Positions 46,033-57,737 of a DNA stretch of 64,000 bases are shown one piece after another (the stretch's first letter is position 1; every line of letters begins with the position of its first letter). This stretch comes from Buddleja alternifolia (lineage: Eukaryota; Streptophyta; Magnoliopsida; Lamiales; Scrophulariaceae), in assembly GCA_019426215.1 (NCBI GenBank), contig CM033394.1, forward strand, positions 38,748,423-38,812,422. Direction: 5' to 3'. A program made the position numbers and the translations under genes. Under the pieces are notes generated by a model. It ran no database searches and was not told the origin of the DNA. It saw nothing but the letters and a program-made list of their open reading frames with translations.

Positions 46033-47105
46033 ATTGACGAGTCGTTCGACACTTCGACTTTTGCTGCATGAAAAATAAACTTTTAAAAAGGAATGGCTTA
46101 GAATGATAATGCGGAGAGAATGGAATAAAGTTGTTATACTTTAGCATGTTGTTTCAAATATAGGATAATTCATTTTAGGTTCTCCAAATACAGGGATGTA
46201 AATGAGTCGAGGTGAGTCAAATAAATTGTTGATCAAATTTGTTTGAATTATTATCAAGTTTTAAGATTTGTCTTTGAGCTTGGTTCGATTTTTAAATAAA
46301 TTGAGCTCAAATGGGCTTTAATCAAGCCAAACATAATTCGAACTTGAGTGGCTTGATTCGTTTTTACATATTTTATCTTTTTGTTACTAATTAAGTCGAG
46401 TTTGAGCCGAACTTTAGAATTTATCGAACATACAAAAGGTTGTTCAAGGTTGGTTTGATAAGTTAACGAATCGAGATCAAATAAGCTTTTAACTACTAAT
46501 TTCGAGTCGAGTATCAAGTAGTTAGGTTTGTCTTTCCGCCTTATCCAAATATACCATTTTCATTTATTTTGTCGAGTCGTTAGACATTTCGACTTTTGCT
46601 GCATGAAAAATAAACTTTTAAAAAGGAATGGCTTAGAATGATAATGCGGAGAGAATGGAATAAAGTTGGTATGCTTTAGCATGTTGTTTCAAATATAGGA
46701 TAATTCATTTTAGGTTCTCTAAATATAGGGATGTAAATGAGTCAAGGTGAGTCGAATAAATTGTTGATCAATATTATTTGAATTATTATCAAGTTTTAAG
46801 ATTTGTCTTTGATTTTGGTTCGATTGTTAAATAAATTGAGCTCAAATGAGCTTTAATCAAACCAAATACTAATTCGAACTTGAGTGGCTTGATTCGTTTG
46901 TACATAATTTATCCTTTTGTTACTAATTAAGTCAAGTTCGAGTCGAACTTTAGAATTTATCGAACATACAAAAAGTTGTCAAGGTTGGTTTGATAAGTTA
47001 ACAAATCAAGATCAAACAAGCTTTTAGCCATTAATCCTGAGTCGAGTATCAAGTAGTTTGGTTCATCTTTCCACCCTATCCAAATATACCATTTTCATTT
47101 ATTTA
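46033..47105. repeat. 535-bp direct tandem duplication
   Basis: 46033-46570 and 46571-47105 are two copies in the same orientation at an offset of 535 bases (for example ACTTCGACTTTTGCTGCATG at 46051 and ATTTCGACTTTTGCTGCATG at 46586). Many substitutions separate them, so the duplication is not recent. Each copy includes GGGATGTAAATGAGTC and GAGCTCAAATG words typical of plant hAT-derived short elements. Confidence 0.8.
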
Positions 47106-47209
47106 GTCCCTTACATAACTCATCATTTTTTTTTCTTAATGTTTATTTTTTTCATTAGTTTTGGTCCTTCGATTAGTTTTACAATCAAATTGGCAATGAT
47201 AATTCAATA

Positions 47210-48290
47210 GAATTCTTAAGGTGGGTGATTTTTCGTACCACATCTTGTATGGCACCTCGGATACACTTTTGGATGGCACTCTATTCAATAGATATGCTGC
47301 CACTTCTAGGGCAAACCCCCGAAGGATGAGGGTAAATCTGTGGACGTCATCATGGACCGAACCATGTCACAATGTTTGGTTTCTCCTCAGAGACATCGTT
47401 CAACTGTGGCGTTCCAGTCGATGGACTGAGAAAGAATTTCATTCTCTCTCAGATAATCTATGGACTCCCCGGACAAGTATTCTCCTCCCCCATTCAGACA
47501 AAAAACCTTAATACTTTTACCGGTTTGTTTCTCAACCTCATGTCTGAACTTCTTGAACCTATCAAAAGGTTTAGACTTGTATCTCAGAACATACACATAT
47601 CCATAACGTGAGAAGTAGTCATTGGTAAAGGTTGTGAAGTATGAGTAGTTCCCTCTTGCACTGATGTTGAGTGGACCACACACGTTTATATGGATAAACT
47701 CCAATAGACCAATGACACGTTCCATTTAACATTCAAATGTAACAAAAAAAAATTAACCTTCAAATGACGACATTGTCATTTTTCCCTTAAAACAAGATTC
47801 ACAAGTTGAAAGTTCCTCTACTTCATCAAGCTCAAGGTAACAAGGCAACCTTTGAATCACATCCTTTGAAATATGACCAAGTCATACGTGCCAAAGTTGT
47901 GTGACAGATGGATTATTAGATTTACGCTTGCTCGTGTTATTTGATTGTTGAATTGCAAGAGTTGTAGTCTCAGGATAAACATAAGGATTGTTCTCCAAAA
48001 TGCTGTAAGAATCAATTTAGAACCACGAAACATGGAACAAAATCCATTATTAATAATAAAGGAAAATCCTTCTCTGTCCAAAATCAAGACAGAGATAGGT
48101 TTTTAATTAATTCAGAGACATAGTAAATATTCTTTAAAATAAAACTACTACTACTCCATACTACTCCATACCGCTAAAGTGACTCGTCCTACAGCTCTTG
48201 CTGCAACATACGCTCCATTAGCCATCCTCAACGATAAATCATTGCAAAGGTGAGTACCAGCCAAAATGGAAAAAATGAAGCTATATTGAA
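47210..48290 (-). pseudogene. Decayed copia fragment copia-C (protease to integrase)
   Basis: On the minus strand in several frames: protease-region LRMANGAYVAARAVGRVTLA (near 48200), GAG-pre-integrase text TQLWHV*LGHISKDVIQRL (near 47870, stop inside) with STCESCFKGKMT, integrase core HINVCGPLNISARGNYSYF and TFTNDYFSRYGYVYVLRYKS (47690-47560), and a C-terminal AAYLLNRVPSKSVSEVPYK-type stretch near 47250. No LTRs were seen. Copia-B starts at its upstream edge (48295) and may have inserted into it. Confidence 0.8.
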
Positions 48291-48294
48291 CAAC

Positions 48295-48646
48295 TGTTAA
48301 AAACTGAAGAAACAAATTTTATTTCTGGAAAACGAAAGAACTCCTTACAAGAACAATGGAAACTCTTAAATTCACTCAAAAGGAAGAAGAGCAGATGAGG
48401 TCTCTGCGTTACAACTTGATAGGCAGACAAAATACAAAAAATAAAGTGCACTCTTATGTGATAGGCTAAGTGCCTATTTATATATACAAAACCCTAAAAC
48501 CATATGAACAAAATAAAAGCCCAATAAACTAAAACACTCTAGCTGGGCCACCGAGATATAACTGAACTTATAGAGCTGCTGGAATTGATAGTTGGACTGG
48601 GCCTTTGACTAATTTGGCCATAGCTTGAATCATCAATATTGTAACA
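48295..48646 (-). repeat. copia-B 3' LTR
   Basis: 352 bp from TGTTAAAAACTGAAGAAAC to CAATATTGTAACA, followed inward by the polypurine tract at 48647-48658. The pol reading frame continues into it. Confidence 0.92.
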
Positions 48647-50464
48647 CCCCCCCTCAAGCTGTGGGTCATGAATGTCAATTAATCCCAATTGTTGAATAAG
48701 ATAAGTATGTTGAACATGTCCCAAAGCTTTTGTAAGCACATCAGCCACCTGCGAATCTGATTTGACAAACTTGGTGGAAATGGTCCCATTCTTCACATGA
48801 TCCCGAATGACATGGCAATCAATCTCGATGTGCTTTGTCCTTTCGTGGAAAACGGGATTAGTTGAAATATGTATAGCTGCCTTATTGTCACAGAACAAAC
48901 TAACAGGGGTAAGATTTAAAATATTTAAATCAGCAAATATACTCAATACCCAAATAATTTCACAAGAAGTAAGAGACATGGCACGATATTCAGCCTCAGC
49001 TGAAGATTTTGAGACAGTATTTTGATTTATACTTTTCCAAGATAACAACGACTTTCCCATAAAAATGCAGTAACCAGTTACAGGTTTTCTGGATATGGGA
49101 CAAGAGGCCCAATCCGATTCACAAAAAGCAATCAAACTAAGAGCAGAATCTCTTGAAAAATAAAGCCCTTTACCAGGGGACCCTTTCAAATATTTTAAAA
49201 CACGCATAGCAGAATTTAAGTGAGACTCTTTTGGAGCATGCATAAATTGACTCAACACACTAACAGGAGAAGAGATATCAGGTCTAGTCATGGTTAAGTA
49301 AATAAGCTTGCCTATAAGTTGTTGATAACCAGTTTTATTCTCAAGCAATCTACCAGACTTATCCTCAGGCATACTAAGTTCAAGATGTTGTTCCATTGGA
49401 ATTTTGGAAGGTTTAGACCCTAAAAGACCAAACTCATTCAACAAGTCCAAGGTATATTTTCTTTGATTTAAACACAGCCCATTGGAGGAACGAGCAACCA
49501 TAATTCCAAGAAAGAATTTTAAAGAACCCAGATCTTTAATGTGAAATTGATTATTCAAATAAGATTTGAACTTATCTATTTCATTGAGAGAATTTCCAGT
49601 TATAACAATATCATCTACATATATCAAAAGAGCAATAAACACATTGTCTTTGCTTTTAACAAATAACGAGTAATCATTTTTACTTTGAACAAAATCAATT
49701 TGAGTCAAGGAAATAGTAAATTTTTCGTTCCATTGTCTCAGAGCTTGTTTTAAGCCATAAAGGGATTTATTTAATTTACAAACCCTATTATCAGTTTTAG
49801 AAAAATAACCTTCCGGTAAAAACATATAAACCTCTTCATTTAAATCCCCATGTAGGAAAGCATTATGCACATCCATTTGAAACAAAGGCCAATCACGAAT
49901 TACAGCCAAGGCAATAAGACAACGAACAGCTACCATTTTTACCACGGGAGAAAAAGTCTCATGATAATCTATACCCTCCCGCTGATTGTACCCTTTGGCC
50001 ACTAACCTAGCTTTATATCTTTCAATATCCCCATTAGCCTTGTATTTAATTTTGTATACCCACTTACACCCTATGGCTTTTCTATTGTTAGGAAGAGTAG
50101 ATAAGGTCCAAGTGCTATTATTGAGAAGGGCCTCCATTTCTTTATCCATAGCTATTTTCCAATTCTTATCTTTTATAGCATCATGAAAAGAGGACGGTTC
50201 GCTAATTTTATCAATAGATGAAATAAAACACTTATGCCTATTGCTAAGACTCTTATAAGATAAAAAATCACACAAGGGGTATTTAACAGAGCATAAAAAG
50301 GTATCAAAATCATTCAAGTAAGACGGAGGTTTCGAAATTCTACCCGATTTTCGAGTACCCACATTGGGTTGTTCAGCAAGAATATTTGAATTGCTAGTGT
50401 CATGATCAAGTAAAACAGGGGAGGGGTTGGAACAAGAGGTCTCAGAGGTGTTCTCAATTGACAA
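48539..50464 (-). CDS. copia-B reverse transcriptase-RNase H (C-terminal part of pol)
   Basis: A 641-codon open frame. It begins in the integrase-RT linker (GTRKSGRISKPPSYLNDFDT), then RVT_2: [59 protein letters not shown] and the active site LLIYVDDIVITG (near 49615). RNase H follows: AFCESDWASCPISRKPVTGY (D present), SAEAEYRAMS, LFCDNKAAIHIS and KFVKSDSQVADVLTKALG. No internal stop is present, but it is only the 3' portion of a polyprotein whose 5' part is broken. The frame passes through the polypurine tract (QLEGGCYN) and stops inside the LTR at 48539, adding about 35 LTR-encoded residues. Confidence 0.88.
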   Translation of the reverse strand: MSIENTSETSCSNPSPVLLDHDTSNSNILAEQPNVGTRKSGRISKPPSYLNDFDTFLCSVKYPLCDFLSYKSLSNRHKCFISSIDKISEPSSFHDAIKDKNWKIAMDKEMEALLNNSTWTLSTLPNNRKAIGCKWVYKIKYKANGDIERYKARLVAKGYNQREGIDYHETFSPVVKMVAVRCLIALAVIRDWPLFQMDVHNAFLHGDLNEEVYMFLPEGYFSKTDNRVCKLNKSLYGLKQALRQWNEKFTISLTQIDFVQSKNDYSLFVKSKDNVFIALLIYVDDIVITGNSLNEIDKFKSYLNNQFHIKDLGSLKFFLGIMVARSSNGLCLNQRKYTLDLLNEFGLLGSKPSKIPMEQHLELSMPEDKSGRLLENKTGYQQLIGKLIYLTMTRPDISSPVSVLSQFMHAPKESHLNSAMRVLKYLKGSPGKGLYFSRDSALSLIAFCESDWASCPISRKPVTGYCIFMGKSLLSWKSINQNTVSKSSAEAEYRAMSLTSCEIIWVLSIFADLNILNLTPVSLFCDNKAAIHISTNPVFHERTKHIEIDCHVIRDHVKNGTISTKFVKSDSQVADVLTKALGHVQHTYLIQQLGLIDIHDPQLEGGCYNIDDSSYGQISQRPSPTINSSSSISSVISRWPS

Positions 50465-50639
50465 TCAATTGACAATAAATTATCAACATCATCTGTTTCC
50501 CGATTTCTTAGGCCCACTCCGTCATCATCAACCCATTTTACGATCACATCATACAAGAAATTATCAAAGAAATTGGAGTTGTTTACCTCTTGAGAGATTG
50601 AGTCGTCCAATCCGTTCAACCTAAAAGGAAAAACGGTTT

Positions 50640-51068
50640 CATAAATTTCACATCCCTAGCGATAAAAAACAGATCAGATTCCAAATCAAGAAGTTTATAA
50701 GCCTTTTTGTTCTCACAATAACCCTTAACACACATTTTTTTGCACGCTGATCAAATTTGTCTTTAGCACCAACAATAGTAGCAAAATAAAGGCAACCAAA
50801 AGTACGCAAATGCAAAAAATTAGGTTTAAAGTGAAAGATCATTTCAAAAGGTGTGCTGCCATTCAACACAGAACTAGGAGTTCTATTAATTAAATATGTA
50901 GCAGTTAAGACACATTCTGACCAGTATTTAATTGGACAAGAGCTCTCAAACAACAAGGATCGAGCAACATTTAGCAATTGTCTATGTTTTCGTTCAACAA
51001 CCCCAGTTTGTTGGGGGGTTTCAACGCAAGATGTGTGATGAATAATACCTTCAGTTTTGAAAAATAAG
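50640..51068 (-). pseudogene. copia-B integrase C-terminal part
   Basis: Continues the integrase core on the left side of the solo LTR: GIIHHTSCVETPQQTGVVER, KHRQLLNVARSLLFESSCP, YLINRTPSSVLNGSTPFEM and LHLRTFGCLYFATIV. A frame break near 50740 and a short disordered stretch separate it from the reverse transcriptase frame. Confidence 0.85.
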
Positions 51069-52581
51069 TGTTAGGAAATTTCATGTTAGATGTTTTGATG
51101 ATGAAAAGATAGGATTCATTGTTAGACCCCAAATAAAATGTAAGTTTATGTTTTCCTTAGATCATTGTTTAAGCGTTTGAAAGTTTGTAATTTTGTTTAG
51201 GCTTGTAATTTTTATCTTTGTAGATTTTAGACTAAGTCTTAGTAACTGAATCGCTAGTAGAATTCTAGGTGAGTCTATTAAAGAAGAAGTTGAAGACCAG
51301 CGTCTGAAGTCAACCAGAGATGAAGATTTGTCTCTTAGCGTCCGTCAAACGCTAAAGGAACCTATTTCAGGGTACATGGATCAAGCGCTCAAAATTGTCT
51401 CAAGCGATGGATGTAAGATTCACCTGAAATAAATCCTCAAGTCATGAAGGACTTAAATGCAATCATTCAACGGACATTTATTTCCAACGGAAAATAAATT
51501 CAAATTGCATTAAATGTTTGATAAGAGCATTAAATGTGATGAGCTACTGTGATTTGTGGACAAGCCACCTTTTGACCAGACTGTCAGAAATTTCAGAGTT
51601 TTAGCTGCTCCCGTCCAATCAGATTCAGCGAATTTTCAGGAATGTCAGACTTTAGGAATGATCACGCGCCACGTGAAAGGAACGCTTCTACATGTGTCCA
51701 ACGGACAGATCCCAAGAAATTGTCTATAAACACCTTGCTCCAGAAAAACCCAAAAAAACATAACAACGAGAATATACGAGAAATTATTGCCAAAAATCTT
51801 ACGTACATTCTTTCTGGAAAAACCTTAGAAACCCCATAGCCAAAACCTTTCAAGCTTTCTATCTACATTCCAGGCAGTCACAAATATCTCAAATATCTTC
51901 CAAAGAAGAAATTCAAACTCCTACTGAGATATTCCAAGTTGTTTGATTTTCTCAAAAACAAACAAATCCTAGTGACAAACCTCAACCTTTCATCTGAATG
52001 AGAAAAGTTGTTGAAACCTTTCAGGCAGTATTTCTGAGTGAGAGAAGCTTGAAGAAGACGATCTTCATCGGTGTTGAAGTCTGTGTGATCAAGGAGCCCA
52101 AGCTCATTTTCATCCATTACTATTTTGTAGAAGTTTCTGTGTGATTTTTTGATAATCATCATAGTAAATTCCTCCAAGTGAAAAAAGACAAGAAGGACGT
52201 AGCTGGGATTACATCACCCAGTGAACCTTACAAATTATTGTGTCATTTATATTTTGTTTGTCTTATATTCATCACATTATATTATTCTAAAAAAGACAAA
52301 TAAAATTATAAAGCGATTAATTTATCTAAAAGAACGCTAAACATTATTTCCGCTGTGCTAACCCTGATTAAGCGATCTAAGCGTTGCCCCACTTTGATAA
52401 ACTGCTGAAATCACTAAGTCTAAGTTAACTACTCTGAAGCGTCTGACCCAAGCGCTCAGCTTTCCAAGAGTTCAAACTTCTAAAGTGATACGAAAATTTG
52501 TGAAGTCGAAAAAGACTTCAGGGTCTATTCAACCCCCCCCCCCCCCTTCTAGACCCTTTCGTATGCCACTTGGGACCACCA
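51069..52581. repeat. Solo LTR inserted in copia-B integrase
   Basis: Starts TGTTAGGAAATTTC, ends GGGACCACCA, 1513 bp. It is flanked by the exact 5-bp duplication ATAAG (51064-51068 and 52582-52586). The copia-B integrase frame resumes on the other side. The C-rich text TCAACCCCCC...CTTCTAGAC near the right end is typical of long plant copia LTRs of the Sirevirus kind (inference). No internal region or second LTR is present, so it is the product of LTR-LTR recombination. Confidence 0.88.
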
Positions 52582-52586
52582 ATAAG

Positions 52587-54478
52587 GCTAAAGCATTTGT
52601 CTTGAACTCAGTCCCATTATCACTACGAAAAATCTTAACAGTTGTAGAAAACTGATTTTTCACCATTTTACAAAAATCAACGATAATATTTGTTGTTTTA
52701 GATTTGTTGGACAACAAAAACAGCCACACAGCCCATGAATAATCATCAACTATAGTAAGAAAATAACGGTAACCATTGTGATTTTCCACTTTGTAGGGAC
52801 CCCAAATATCTAAATGCACAAGCTCAAACACGAAAGTTGTTTTTTGTTCACTAAGTGGAAAGGGTTCCCTCGTTTGTTTCGATTTATGGAACACATCGCA
52901 AGAGGAAGAGTCTACAGAACCATCAATTTTGAGATGAGATTTTAAAATTTTTAAAATAATGTCAGAGGGGTGACCAAATCGTTTGTGCCAAATATGAATA
53001 GATTTACCAACACTACTACAGTTATTAACAGTACTTTCTATTACAAGACCTGAATTGAAGCGGAGAAAATATAACCCGCCCCTTTGATCACCAATCCCCA
53101 AGTTTTTTCCACTCGGAGATTCCTGAAATATACATGTATCTTTAGAAAAATTAACAGTCCAGTTGTTATCTCGAGTTAATTTTGAAACAGATAGAAGATT
53201 AAACTTGAACTCGGGAACAACTAAAACATTTTTAAGGATAATGTTTGGAAGCAAATTAAGTTTACCAACAAAATTAACTTGCACAATAGAATCATTAGGC
53301 AACTTAATAGTCATATTTTTATCCTTAACTGAGACAATATCATACAAGTTTTTCATGCAAAAAACCATATGATCAGTAGCACCCGAATCGATCACCCAAC
53401 CTTCTGTATTAACACTAAGTAAACAAGAATCTGAAAACAAACCTGCCATATTGGCCTTAGTGTCTTTAGATTCTTTGATTTCCTTTAAAAGCTTAAGAAG
53501 TTGAGAATATTGTTCAGGTGTGAAACTTGAATCAATGGAAATCTGATCAGAACCATGATTTTGCACAGAAACATTGTTACAAACCTTTGGAGAACCTTGA
53601 CTCCATTTAGAATTAGAATTCTTTTGATTTTTATTTTTCGGGAAACCAATGATTTGAAAACATCTCTCAATAGTATGACCTATCCCATTACAGTGCTTGC
53701 AAACTAGATTGGGGTTCCGAACCAAGGACTTGCCAGATCCTTTGCTAGTGAAGGCAGAGGCAAGCTTATCCCCGGGAGAACTATTACAATTAAATCTATG
53801 CGTATTTTCTTGAGATATGATATTAAAGGCTTGCATAACAGTAGGGAGGGGGTCTCGCATTAAGATATTACTCCTAACATGTAGATATGATTCATTTAAG
53901 CCCATTAAAAATTGCATAAGTTTGAGATGTTGGTCATGTTTTTGAAATTCAGCAGATGTTTCACATTTACAGACAGGTAAGGCAAGTAAAGCAGAGTACT
54001 CATCTCAAATAAGTTCGAGTCTGGAATAATAGCTCACAACAGAATCAAATCCTTGTGAAATTTTTGAAATATTTTGGTATAGAGAAAACATGCAAGATCC
54101 ATCAATTTTGTCGTATGTCATTTTTAAATCAGACCAGACATCAGATGCTTTCTTTGAAAAAACAAGGCCAGAATAAAGGTCTTTTGCAACAGAGATCAAA
54201 ATCCATGAAAGAACAACTGTATTACACCTATCCCACTGATTGGCCAAAACCGAATCAGTAGGGTATGATACTGTGCCTAAAACAAACCCTAATTTATTTT
54301 TACCAGTGAGAGCTATTCTCATTGCTCTATTCGATATAGAATAATTTGCACACCCAGTAAGTTACACAGATATCAATGAAGCATTAGTGGAATCAGATGG
54401 ATGAAAATACAGAGGGTCACTGAAATCTAGATTAGACACAGTAGTGGCAACAGAGGTAGAAACCGAGGTATCAGCCAT
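52587..54478 (-). pseudogene. copia-B gag, protease and N-terminal integrase
   Basis: Gag starts at ATG 54478 (MADTSVSTSVATTVSNLDF), meets a frame break near 54362, continues as AMRI-type text MRIALTGKNKLGFVLGTVS and VWSDLKMTYDKIDGSCMF, and breaks again near 54005. The frame from 53917 is long: MQFLMGLNESYLHVRSNILM, knuckle CKHCNGIGHTIERC (near 53690), protease WVIDSGATDHMV (near 53390), GAG-pre-integrase IHIWHKRFGHPSDIILKIL with a ligand Cys changed (SSCDVFHKSKQ), integrase HLDIWGPYKVENHNGYRYFL and FRSDNGTEFKTNALAL, where the solo LTR interrupts it. Confidence 0.88.
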
Positions 54479-55249
54479 AATATCACAGCAAGAAAATAGA
54501 AACCTCAAGACAAACAATGAGATATAGATCACAGATCTACTGGCGAAGCACAACAAAAAACCAGATAACAACAAGTCGACATACAGATCGACACGATATA
54601 TCAGAATAAAAGACAAGAGAGAGTTCTCAGCCAATTTACCCAGTGTTTTTTTGTTTTGAAAAAAAACACAGAAAAAAAATGAACTAATCAACTCAGATGG
54701 AAATGTGTAGCGGAAGCGAGGTTCACAATAGTGAAAAAAAAGGAGCCCACTGGCACGCCTGAAACACACAGATAATAGAAACGTCACCAATAGCAAGAAA
54801 CAATCAATAAACACAAAAAATAGAGAAACAAGACTGATAAAAATGGAAGATACAAGGTCTTTAATCGAATTTTCAAGAAATACTATTGAAGGATACAGAT
54901 CTGTCATTAACTCGCCCAAGAAGGACAGACAAACCACGAGAGTAACTGGATCTGCTCGAAACAAGTCAGATCGAGAGCAACAACAACAACAGATCCGTTC
55001 TGGATCTGCTTAAACTAAGGCAGATCGAATGCAATTACACTTGATCCAAAAAAGAAGAAGCCGATCTGACACAAAACAACCGGTTCATCTCACACCTTGA
55101 ATCAGATCCGTCGAGATGACGGTGAGAAGAACCAGATCCGCCGAAAGTGACATTAAAGCCTTACGAAGACGCCCAGCGAGCCACTGAATGAACAAACAAG
55201 CCCAGAAGCGAGAAAGAATGAGTATCTCGAGCCAAAGCTCTTGATACCA

Positions 55250-55601
55250 TATTAAAAACTAAAGAAACAAATTTTATTTCTGGAAAAAGAAAGAACTCCT
55301 TACACGAACAATGGAAACTCTTAAACTCACTCAAAAGGAAGAAGAGCAGATGAGGTCTCTGCGTTACAACTTGATAGGCAGACAAAATACAAAAAATAAA
55401 GTGCTCTCTTATGTGATAGGCTAAGTGCCTATTTATATATACAAAACCCTAAAACCATATGAACAAAATAAAAGCCCAATAAACTAAAACACTCTAGCTG
55501 GGCCACCGAGATATAACTGAACTTATAGAGCTGCTAGAATTGATAGTTGGACTGGGCCTTTGACTAATTTGGCCATAGCTTGAATCATCAATATTGTAAC
55601 A
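55250..55601 (-). repeat. copia-B 5' LTR
   Basis: 352 bp, partner of 48295-48646. Its outer end begins TATTAAAAACTAAAG, so the canonical TG is mutated to TA. The primer-binding site lies immediately inside at 55249-55237. Confidence 0.9.
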
Positions 55602-56097
55602 ACAATTGAAATTGACATATATTGAAAATTTGAGGGAAAATATCAATTCAGATCTGTTAGTGGCAACAACCTGTATAGAAAATTCTTTTGGTAGTAAAGG
55701 AGCAGAAAGAAAGAGTAGTACCATGATTTTCAATTGAATAGGATTTTGTTGTCTTGTTTATCTTTATACTCTACTCTGTTAATTCTTTACATAAAAGTGA
55801 TCTAGTAGCGACACGCGTGCCTGGTGTAGTTATATGGGTTATGGATTATTTTTACTGTGCTATGACCATGACTATTTGTTTGTTAATTGTTGAGTAATTC
55901 TGGGGAACAAATGTTTCAGGAGAATTTTAAATAAATAATACAAAATTAAATCAAAATTAAGAAAATAATACAACAAAAAACAGCACATTCCGCGCTCGGG
56001 CAGCGCAGAACGGGCAGATTCTGTGATGCCCGAGCGCGGAATGTAATTTTTTATTTTTTTAAATATATCTGACCATTCCGCGCTCGGGCAGCGCGAA
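55602..56097. other. Spacer with GCGCTCGGGC inverted and direct repeats
   Basis: Mostly AT-rich and non-coding. CATTCCGCGCTCGGGCAGCGC occurs at 55986-56006 and again at 56074-56094, and its complement TGCCCGAGCGCGGAATG at 56027-56043, so a hairpin of about 17 bp can form. The GC content here is far above the flanks. Confidence 0.7.
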
Positions 56098-57737
56098 ATG
56101 GCAGTAAAGCCTGCACATGGCAGACGCCTTTCTCCTCTTTCTTTCTTTCTTTCTTTCTCTCGGTTTTTCCTCCTTCCTCTCACTTCTCTTCATCTTCTTC
56201 TCATTTCTTCTTCATATTCTTCATCTTTTTCATCTTATTTTTCATCTTTTTCATCATCCTCAACAATACAAGGTAAATTTTATATATTATTGCTTTATAA
56301 AATGTGTAGAAGCCATTATATTTTAGAATTTTTGTGTAATTGATGAATTTAGGGTTAAAAGAAATCGAATTTTTGAATTTTTGAGTAATTTTCGAATTTG
56401 TTGTGTAATTTTTGAATTTGGGCTTTAGGTGTAATTTCGAATTTGTTGTTGAATTTTATCAATTTAGTGTTTTAATTTGTGGAATTTTGTTGTGTAATTT
56501 CGGATTTCGACTTTAGGTGTAATTTCGAATTTTTGTTGAATTTTATCGATTTAGTGTTTTAATTTGTGGAATTTTGTTGTGTAATTTCGAATTTTTGTGT
56601 AATTTTTGAATTTGTTGTGTAATTTCGAATTTGGGTTTTAGGTGTAATTTTGAATTTTTGTTGAATTTTATCAATTTAATGTTTTAATTTGTGGAATTTG
56701 TTTTGTAATTTCGAATTTTTGTGAAATTGATCAATTTAGGAATTAAATTTGTGGAATTTTGTAATGTAATTTTGAATTTATGGTTTAGGTGTAATTTCAA
56801 TTTTTTGTGGAATTTATCAATTTAGGTTTAAATTTGTGGAATTTTGTAGTGTAATTTCGAATTTAGGGTGTAGGTGTAATTTCGAATTGTTGTGGAATTT
56901 ATCCATTTTGGTTAAAATTTGTGGAATTTTATAGTTTAATTTTGAATTGTTGGTATAATTTTGATATTTAAGCTCAAATTTCGAATTGTTGGTATAATTT
57001 TGATATAATTTGTTTATTTTTTATTTTTTAGCTATAATTTTGAATTATCATGTTATTATTGAATTGGTAGCTATAATCTTGAAATATAAGGTTTAATTTT
57101 GAATTTTAAAATATAATGTCGAATTATTAGTTATAATATTAAATTTTTTATGTATACTTTAGGGTTTAGGAGGTATAATATCAATTTTAGGTATAATTTT
57201 TAATTAGTATGTTGAATATCAAATTTTTTTTATCTATAATCTTTAATTTTTAGGTATAAACTCCGATTTTTATGTATAATTTTCATATTATAGGTATAAT
57301 TTTGAATTGATGTTTTAATTTCCAATTAGTAGGTATAATCTTGATTTTTTAGGTATAATCTTGAATTTTTAGGTATAATTTCAAATTATAGATGTATAAT
57401 CTTGATGTGTATAATTTCAAATTATAGATGTGTGGATCAATTTTGTCACATAAGTTTATTTCTTTGTGATGTATGTGTTTCAATTTATGAAATATTAATT
57501 TGTATTATTCTAATTAGCTCAAGTATCGTTTTAATTAAAAATAACCTTTTATTTTATTTTAATGTAGGATGGCGGAGGAGTTTGTTGATCATATATATGG
57601 CCCGATAGACCGTACGGTGTTGACCGAGCAGATGAATCATATGTCCGAGCAGGTTGGTGAGTCCCCCGATTTCGTGTTCCGTGCTAGATGGGTGGACAAT
57701 GCGTATTTTAAGAGTGTTTATGGAAGGACCCCACATA
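56098..57737 (+). pseudogene. Start of a plant-mobile-domain-like gene, cut by CACTA-2
   Basis: 57569-57737 is an open exon after an acceptor-like ATGTAG. It reads MAEEFVDHIYGPIDRTVLTE, QMNHMSEQVGE and FRARWVDNAYFKSVYGR. The GPIDRTVLTEQMNHMSE stretch resembles the N-terminus of plant mobile domain (PMD/MAIN-like) proteins, which start with a GP(I/V)D..VL..Q..H.S motif. Upstream, 56098-56270 is a CT-rich leader-like segment ending near AATACAAGGTAAAT (possible donor), and 56330-57560 would be an intron. The exon is interrupted at 57738 by the CACTA terminus. Identification is by motif only. Confidence 0.45.
56330..57430 (+). repeat. Degenerate tandem repeats of the GTGTAATTTCGAATTT type
   Basis: Units such as TGTAATTTCGAATTTTTGT and GAATTTTATCAATTTAG alternate with TTTAATTTGTGGAATTTTG, forming roughly 100-120-base higher-order units to about 56980 and drifting into GGTATAATTTTGAATT words toward 57400. 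It occupies the putative intron of the PMD-like gene. Confidence 0.7.

Larger units (their letters stand above)
48295..55601 (-). mobile_element. Ty1/copia retrotransposon copia-B with nested solo LTR
   Basis: LTRs at 48295-48646 and 55250-55601 (352 bp) differ at about seven positions (2%), including loss of the terminal TG in the right copy (TA). The flanks ACAAC and ACAAT match at 4 of 5. The primer site on the element's strand is TGGTATCAAGAGC (55249-55237). The polypurine tract is CTTGAGGGGGGG beside 48646. Without the inserted LTR the element is about 5.8 kb. Order on minus: gag, knuckle, protease, integrase, reverse transcriptase, RNase H. Confidence 0.93.

Noticed and set aside
52534..52550. 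C homopolymer as a sequencing gap or artefact
   Set aside because: C-rich ends of this kind are normal near the right end of long plant copia LTRs; the run length may be inexact but the feature is real.
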